This document shows positions 48,559 through 64,000 of a stretch of DNA of 64,000 bases, piece by piece. Origin of the DNA: Centroberyx gerrardi. Lineage: Eukaryota > Chordata > Actinopteri > Beryciformes > Berycidae. Both the position numbers and the translations under genes were made by a program. Location: contig NC_135998.1 in NCBI RefSeq assembly GCF_048128805.1, positions 29,246,992 through 29,310,991 of the forward strand. Direction: 5' to 3'. The notes under the pieces were generated by a model, which was not told the DNA's origin, did not search any database, and saw only the letters and a program-made list of their open reading frames with translations. Within the stretch, counting starts at the first letter, position 1, and each line of letters opens with the position of its first letter.

Positions 48559-49506
48559 GTAAGAGTCACGACGTAAGCAGTGCCTCTGTTATTACTACTA
48601 ATAATTTGCTTGGCAATGCGAACCAACGTTAAGTTAGCTGTAATGTTAGCTTCTTGACAGGTTATCTGGGCGTAGACTATCTGTCCCCTGAGACAGACCA
48701 ACATTATATTATTTGAATGAATAACGTGTCGTTAAGGCATTAATTTAATGTACTGGTGTAGACCTGTACATGACTGCTAAGTGAACCTGGTTGGTTTGGC
48801 TGTCTATCCATCTGCCAGCTGCTGCCCAGTCCTATTGCTGTCGTCACGTTTCATAAAACAAAAGCACAGCACAGCTACTTCTCTTTATTGGGGCGTTACT
48901 TTCCCAGTTATGTCACACAATTAAACACATTAAACAGGAATTTAAATTGTTATGGACTGTGGCAAGAAATACGTTGTCGCTTATTGTCACTGCATGCTGG
49001 ACTCCTCCCTTGTCTCGTCTCCTATCTCGTCCAATATTCTTGTTTTGGTTTCTTCTTGTTCTTGCTAGCTAGCCATTGCAACTGTTTGTTGCAAGATTGC
49101 TCCTACTTCTCAATCTCTCCCTCACCGATTTGTAAACAAAATCCTGTTTTGTTAATGACAGTGTTATAACAATGCAAGTATTATGCTTTTTCATTTACTT
49201 TGAAACTACGTTGTGGCCCAAAGGAATAACACAAAAGACCCTTTCAGGGTGTACAGGTCAGCATGCCTTTGTTGCAGAGCCTCATGTCTTTGGCAATTGT
49301 GTGAGAGCTCATTATTATCCCAAGCTGCAGTAATTGAGTGAAGAATAGGACTGTGTTTGTGTCAATTGCACCAATCATCACTTCCGTTCTTTTTCAGAGG
49401 TAGCAGTATAATGAAACTTTAACAGAGAAAAACAAATCTGTGTGAAATGGGTTCAATTTGATATCACATCCACTGCAGGTTAGGCTGTTGAGAGGAGCGC
49501 AGCGGG

Positions 49507-56691
<7,185 letters not shown>

Positions 56692-59320
56692 CGGGAGACG
56701 AAAGAGACGGAGGGCTGAAGGAGAGGGAGGACCTGGAACGCACATGTATATTTACTCTCTACACACCCACCCGCCTCGCAGGGAAGACCATAGCAGGAAG
56801 AGATGCTCGAGCAACCTCTGTGAATGTAGCACATCACCTCCATCTCACGTTACACTGTTGTACAGCTTCCCCTCGTCTCCCAGGACGCACGCTCACGGGA
56901 AAACTGGAAAAATCGTGGACTTTGACGTTGATTTTGAAGCCTGGAAAATTAAACATTTACAATTTTTTGAGGGGGGATGTGTGATTGAAATCATGTATCA
57001 TGGAAATTTGTTCATAAACACCTGACTGATTGCGTACATTTTTCATGTCAAGCTCGGCTGCAGGTAGATGTAGGTAGGCTTGGGCCGAAACTCGATATTA
57101 TCGAATATCGCGATATTTCGTGAATATCGCGATATTTTCCGTGATATCGAATATGTCTTTTTAATTCAAGTGGGTTCCCTTTTTCACAGTCAGCGCATTT
57201 TTCTGGAAATAGCAGGAATGAGCAAATTATACCAAATGGCCATTGTTTCTTCTAATGCTTGAATAGTAAGATCAAATTTGTAGGCTGTTAATAATAACTA
57301 TTATTATTATAGCCTAGAAATTTGATGTCATTTGGAAGAAATAAAATAAAATAACCCCCCAAAAAAAACAGGAGAAAAAAAAAGAAAACTACCATAATAA
57401 TACGATAATATCATATATCGTAATATTTTGGCGGGACACTATCGCGATATAAAATTGTGGATATCGCCCAAGCCTAGATGTAGGCCCTTTTGAAGGAAAA
57501 ATCATTTTTTAAAAATAAGCTATTCGAAGAACTACCATATGAACACATGTAACATGAATGTAGACCCTGATAAACGTTGGTCATAGAAATTACACTACAT
57601 TTCATGGAAAAGGTGTGTTCAGCAAATATGTGTAGATCACCCAAAGGTTTTCTCTTAACAGATCAGTCGGGCATCTGTGCGCCCTCTTTGTTCACGCTGC
57701 ATGTCATGATTGGCAGAAGTCACAGTTCAGACTTCATCAACGCATTTATTCGCTTCATCGTTTGAGCTGTCATGGTATGCACATGAATGTCTGCTTAAGA
57801 AATCCATATATCTCTACAACAGGTGCATGTATGAAATGTAGTTGATATTGGGCTTCAGATCGGTTCGATGAGAGGTTTAATGAAGGTCCTTGGAAGTATA
57901 TTTTATTTGGGTTTTTTTATGTTCTGTCCTCATTTGTAATGTTGTGGATTTATTTAACTGTGTGTCATCATAATAGAAATAATAGTTCCAATCAGTTAGT
58001 GTTGCCAGTCATTTATAGATCTGATTCATAGATGATCGATTGCTTGGGTCTGATGATAAAACCGCTGCTGTAAAAAACCAATATGGAAGAGAACACACAG
58101 CTCACAGTTTCATGTGCTGCTAATGTAGTCCATCTTCACTTCATCGGATTTGAAGTACTCATGCACAACTTTAGTTTTTCTTAGATCATGTATGAAGGTC
58201 AGATTTGCATACAATATTTGAATTAATTAAGTGGAACTCAAGTGAGATTTGATCCCACATTGCTGTTACTGTAATTTGGATAGCGTAGGTGTACAAATTT
58301 ATTCAGAAAATGATAACGACTGTCTTTATGTATATTTAAACATCAAAAATGTTGTTGTTTTTGTTTGTTTTTTTGTCTGACCAGTTGTGTATATGGTATT
58401 TAAAGGTAAAAATGAAGTCTATTTGGTTCGAATTGTGCCATGTTTCTTTTAAACTACCATACAATTTTTTCACCTCCATGTGAAAATGGCAGATTTTCAC
58501 CATCCACGGTTTGATTTGTATCGTCTCACACAAACAGGAATACGAAAAGTGACCTTTAAATAGCTTTTGCATTGAAAAATCTCCACTCAAGAGATCCTGC
58601 TGGCAGGCACAGCCGAGCATCAGGTCAGTCAACGAGTTTCTGAAACATTACGTTCTCAAAATATGCTTCACTGTGTCCAGAAGGTTGGATTTTCACGCTG
58701 TCAGGGGGAAGAAATGATGATTATTTATGAGGGTCTCAGAGTAACATTGGTTCATACTCTTACTGGCATGTACACTGAATATGTTTAACTACCTGTATGT
58801 CATCTGCTGAGTCTTTCCCAGCAAGCCAGAGATCCTGATCTGTCCATGTCTTTGTCACTGATACGCTCTTGTATATATTGTTTGATATATTTTTTGTATT
58901 ATATGGGCTTAATAATAATAATATACAGAAAATGTCAAATGTGACTTTCTATTTATTATCTTTCACCCCGCCTGTTAACAGTAAATCACACTGTATAGTT
59001 ATTTCTGTCTTAGTTAGTCGCCTATTCCCTCCAAACAGCACTACAAACCTTTAGTGTGCCCCAGGCTGAGATTGTCTGATCATACTGGTGATTCTGGTGA
59101 TGAAGTATTTTGAGTTTGGTTGTATGTTCTGAATATAGCTTCTGGATATTTATTGTGTTTCATCGTCTCAGCACATTCTTCTGATTCTGGAAATAGAGAG
59201 TAGTTCTGATTTGTCAATCCCTATAAGTCCTGTGTTTTAGTGTATTAATAAGATACAAGATAATGTATGGTTTACTATGCCAGTGTTGTGTAATTAAATA
59301 AAACTTATTAAAATATTATA
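56692..59320 (+). other. lmbrd2: lmbrd2 3' UTR and flank
   Basis: No coding region follows the lmbrd2 stop. AATAAA at 59297-59302 may be the distal polyadenylation signal. The hAT-like element at 57075-57476 also contains AATAAA motifs near 57340 that could end transcripts early. Confidence 0.45.
57075..57476. mobile_element. 402-bp hAT-type MITE with perfect 8-bp target duplication
   Basis: The ends TAGGCTTGGGC and GCCCAAGCCTA are perfect inverted repeats. GATGTAGG occurs exactly on both sides (57067-57074 and 57477-57484). The interior is rich in ATATCGCGATAT-type palindromes. The intact ends and duplication suggest a recent insertion. It has no open frame and lies 384 bases after the lmbrd2 stop. 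Confidence 0.9.
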
Positions 59321-60228
59321 TACTGTATATTTTCTTTGTCTGAAGGTGGAATTAGCCAGAAATATTGTAAATGTGGGACATTCAAATATGTCTTGAGAGT
59401 GATTTAATGAAAATGCTGTGGTATTCTGAAAACTGTCAGCAGTTCAGCGTTTTCTGTCTTGTCTAAAAAGTTGCTCCACTGTGCCAAAATGTAGACTTTG
59501 AAAATAACTACACATTGAAAATCAGTATTGTTAATATTTTCATGTGTTGTCCTCTGGGTCCAGAAATGCCTCTGGATGGGTACTACTGTGTGTAGGTGTT
59601 TACTTCTTTTTGCCCAAATTAAATCAAATCAAAAAAAGCTGCATCCTCTTTTAAGGCATAATGGAACAAACTTTCAGGAAAAACAAAAAAGCAACATGTA
59701 AAGCATTTTAAGTAAATAATTTTAGTGCATTTTTAAGGTACATTTCATTGTAGCACTGGAGGGATGATTAAAAAGCAGAAAATGTCTACAAAATATCTCA
59801 GTACAGAAAAAGATCCCATAGCAGTCTGAGGTAGCCTTGCCATAGAATAACAAATCATTGGATTAGAACTAAACTATATGAATCTTGATCCCCAGTTCCA
59901 TGTAACTCAAGGAAAGTGAAAGAGCCTTGCCATTGAATAGCCCATTTGCGTAGTGGCTTTTATTTGCTAAAGCAGATAGCCTACTATATTTGATTTGATT
60001 AGACCTCAAAAATGCCCACAGTATGCATCTCATGTATCTGTCAGTGTAGACGTACGTATAGGTTTTTGCTGACGAACACAATTGAAGGCCTACAAAGGCA
60101 ATAAACGTATAATAAAACGCAAGGCAAGCGCTCATTGTAACTTTGTACAACCATGATTCATAGCTGGTGTTTCGACTACTGCCGCCTAGCGCGAGCTCTT
60201 TTCTTTCAGGCTCTTTAGCGAGGATTGA
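59321..60228. other. Intergenic DNA between lmbrd2 and capsl
   Basis: No supported gene. A 128-residue minus-strand frame at 59869-60255 overlaps the capsl promoter and has no recognisable domain. Confidence 0.5.
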
Positions 60229-60377
60229 GGAGCCAATCGCGGAAGAGAACATCACATATCCATGGAAACCGTGGAACGCTTGGGGAAGGGCAAAGGCGGA
60301 CGTCGTTGTTGTTTCCTACTGCTGGAAGATCTGTTGCTTTCAATTTTAAACTCACGCTACTGTTTGAACTATTCAAG
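60229..60377 (+). promoter_or_regulatory. capsl: capsl promoter with CCAAT and X-box-like site, non-coding exon
   Basis: CCAAT at 60233-60237 is followed about 20 bases later by ATATCCATGGAAAC (60256-60269). Its right half CCATGGAAAC fits the RFX X-box palindrome; the left half is weak. A probable leader exon ends TTCAAG|GTAAGT at 60377 and can splice to the acceptor at 61324. RFX sites are typical of ciliary genes, and capsl relatives are expressed in ciliated cells (established knowledge). Use of this site is inference. Confidence 0.45.
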
Positions 60378-61266
60378 GTAAGTTCACAGTGGACGAATTA
60401 TATCCGACAGAAGGCTTTTTAGACTATTATTTGGGGGGAAAAAATACATGATATGAACCTGTTTGATGGATGGTCAAGCAAAACCTTCCATGACCCTTTA
60501 TAAAGCTAACGTTAACCTGCTTTCAACCATGATACATTTGTAATTCTGACAGTTTGTTGATACATTCTCTTTGATCCCATTTATTACTTGATACTTGTTG
60601 TTACTTAGGCTATTGTTTGATACTTTTACCTGCCCAACTGTTTCATTCCACTTGTTATAAATACTATAATGTTGTTTAAAATACATAAAGTAAATGAATA
60701 CCTAGTGCAGTTGCAATGCCCCAAATGACATTGTTTGTGGCGTTATTAAAGATGTATCCATTATTTCACAGATTTTGGTTAAGACATAGACCAAAGCAGT
60801 CTCCTCACTTCTCATCACGTCATCTGCCAGTCTTTCTTGTCTCTCTCTACTGTATCTATCAAATAAAAGCAAAACGTAGAGCTTCTTCAATCATGATCTA
60901 TCTAAAAGAAAATGGCATTAAAATGCACTTATAGCAATTCTACTGCTATTGTAACAAATAAAGACAAATCTTTTTCATAAAGTTGCAGCTTGAAATATCA
61001 CATATCATTGCATGGATGTTGTTATCAGTGTGAAATTTGCTGTATGTGTGTGTAAAAACTTGTATATGAAAGAAAGAGAAATATAGACATTTTACTTCAG
61101 ATTATCCTATGACAGCTGCTCTGCCTGTTGTTTCTTGATCTTCAGCCTTAGTGCCTTATCCCAATCTCATACTGTTTGTCTTTTCCTCAAGAAAGAGTAG
61201 CCAGGGCCTAATGGGTGGCTTTCTGAACCTCCAGGAATATATTAGGAGCTCTGTCTGAATTATTGA

Positions 61267-63971
<2,705 letters not shown>

Positions 63972-64000
63972 AGAAATAATTTGTCCAAAAAAATGGTTAA

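Noticed and set aside
59869..60255. 128-residue minus-strand frame as a bidirectional partner of capsl
   Set aside because: No recognisable domain and it overlaps the capsl promoter; likely chance.

Overview
The window looks like teleost fish genomic DNA. It has vertebrate genes with GT-AG introns and is rich in CA/GT microsatellites. It also carries many short hAT-type and other terminal-inverted-repeat elements, tRNA-derived SINE-like pieces, LINE fragments (Rex1/L2-like and L1-like) and LTR-like sequence. No prokaryotic organisation, CRISPR array or rRNA was seen. Layout: (1) 1-15.5 kb is best read as the downstream intron of mfhas1 on the minus strand. It holds only simple repeats and a degraded LINE reverse-transcriptase piece. 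(2) 15.5-18.4 kb is the giant first coding exon of mfhas1 (LRR plus ROC/COR). (3) 18.4-25.0 kb is intergenic DNA followed by ppp1r3b (minus), the liver-type glycogen-targeting subunit of PP1, with its coding sequence in one exon and a probable non-coding first exon. (4) 25-48 kb is a repeat-rich tract. It contains a direct duplicate of the 5' end of lmbrd2 (28.25-32.95 kb), a three-exon fragment of a protein family I recall as multi-copy in fish, nested transposons, a complete five-exon trypsin-like serine protease (39.8-42.0 kb, minus), a retroviral-type primer binding site, and piggyBac and L1 fragments. (5) 48.3-59.3 kb is lmbrd2 (plus). All 17 coding exons can be resolved and join in frame to 705 codons. 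(6) 60.2-64 kb is capsl (plus). Its four coding exons join in frame to 202 codons, but its C-terminus does not look like the family's.

mfhas1-ppp1r3b are neighbours on human 8p23 and lmbrd2-capsl on human 5p13 (recalled knowledge). The repeat-rich middle therefore joins two conserved gene blocks. The most notable structure is the 19-kb-apart direct duplication of the lmbrd2 promoter, 5' exon and first coding codons. Copy A keeps NRF1-like and CRE sites and splice signals but breaks off after 21 codons and runs into an unrelated gene fragment. Copy A, and not copy B, has been invaded by at least three transposable elements.

The genes do not form a pathway. They are independent vertebrate genes: a signalling ROCO protein, a glycogen-metabolism regulator, a secreted protease, a multi-pass membrane protein and a probable ciliary calcium-binding protein. 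All exon boundaries were derived by eye from splice signals and reading frame; no alignment or database search was run.
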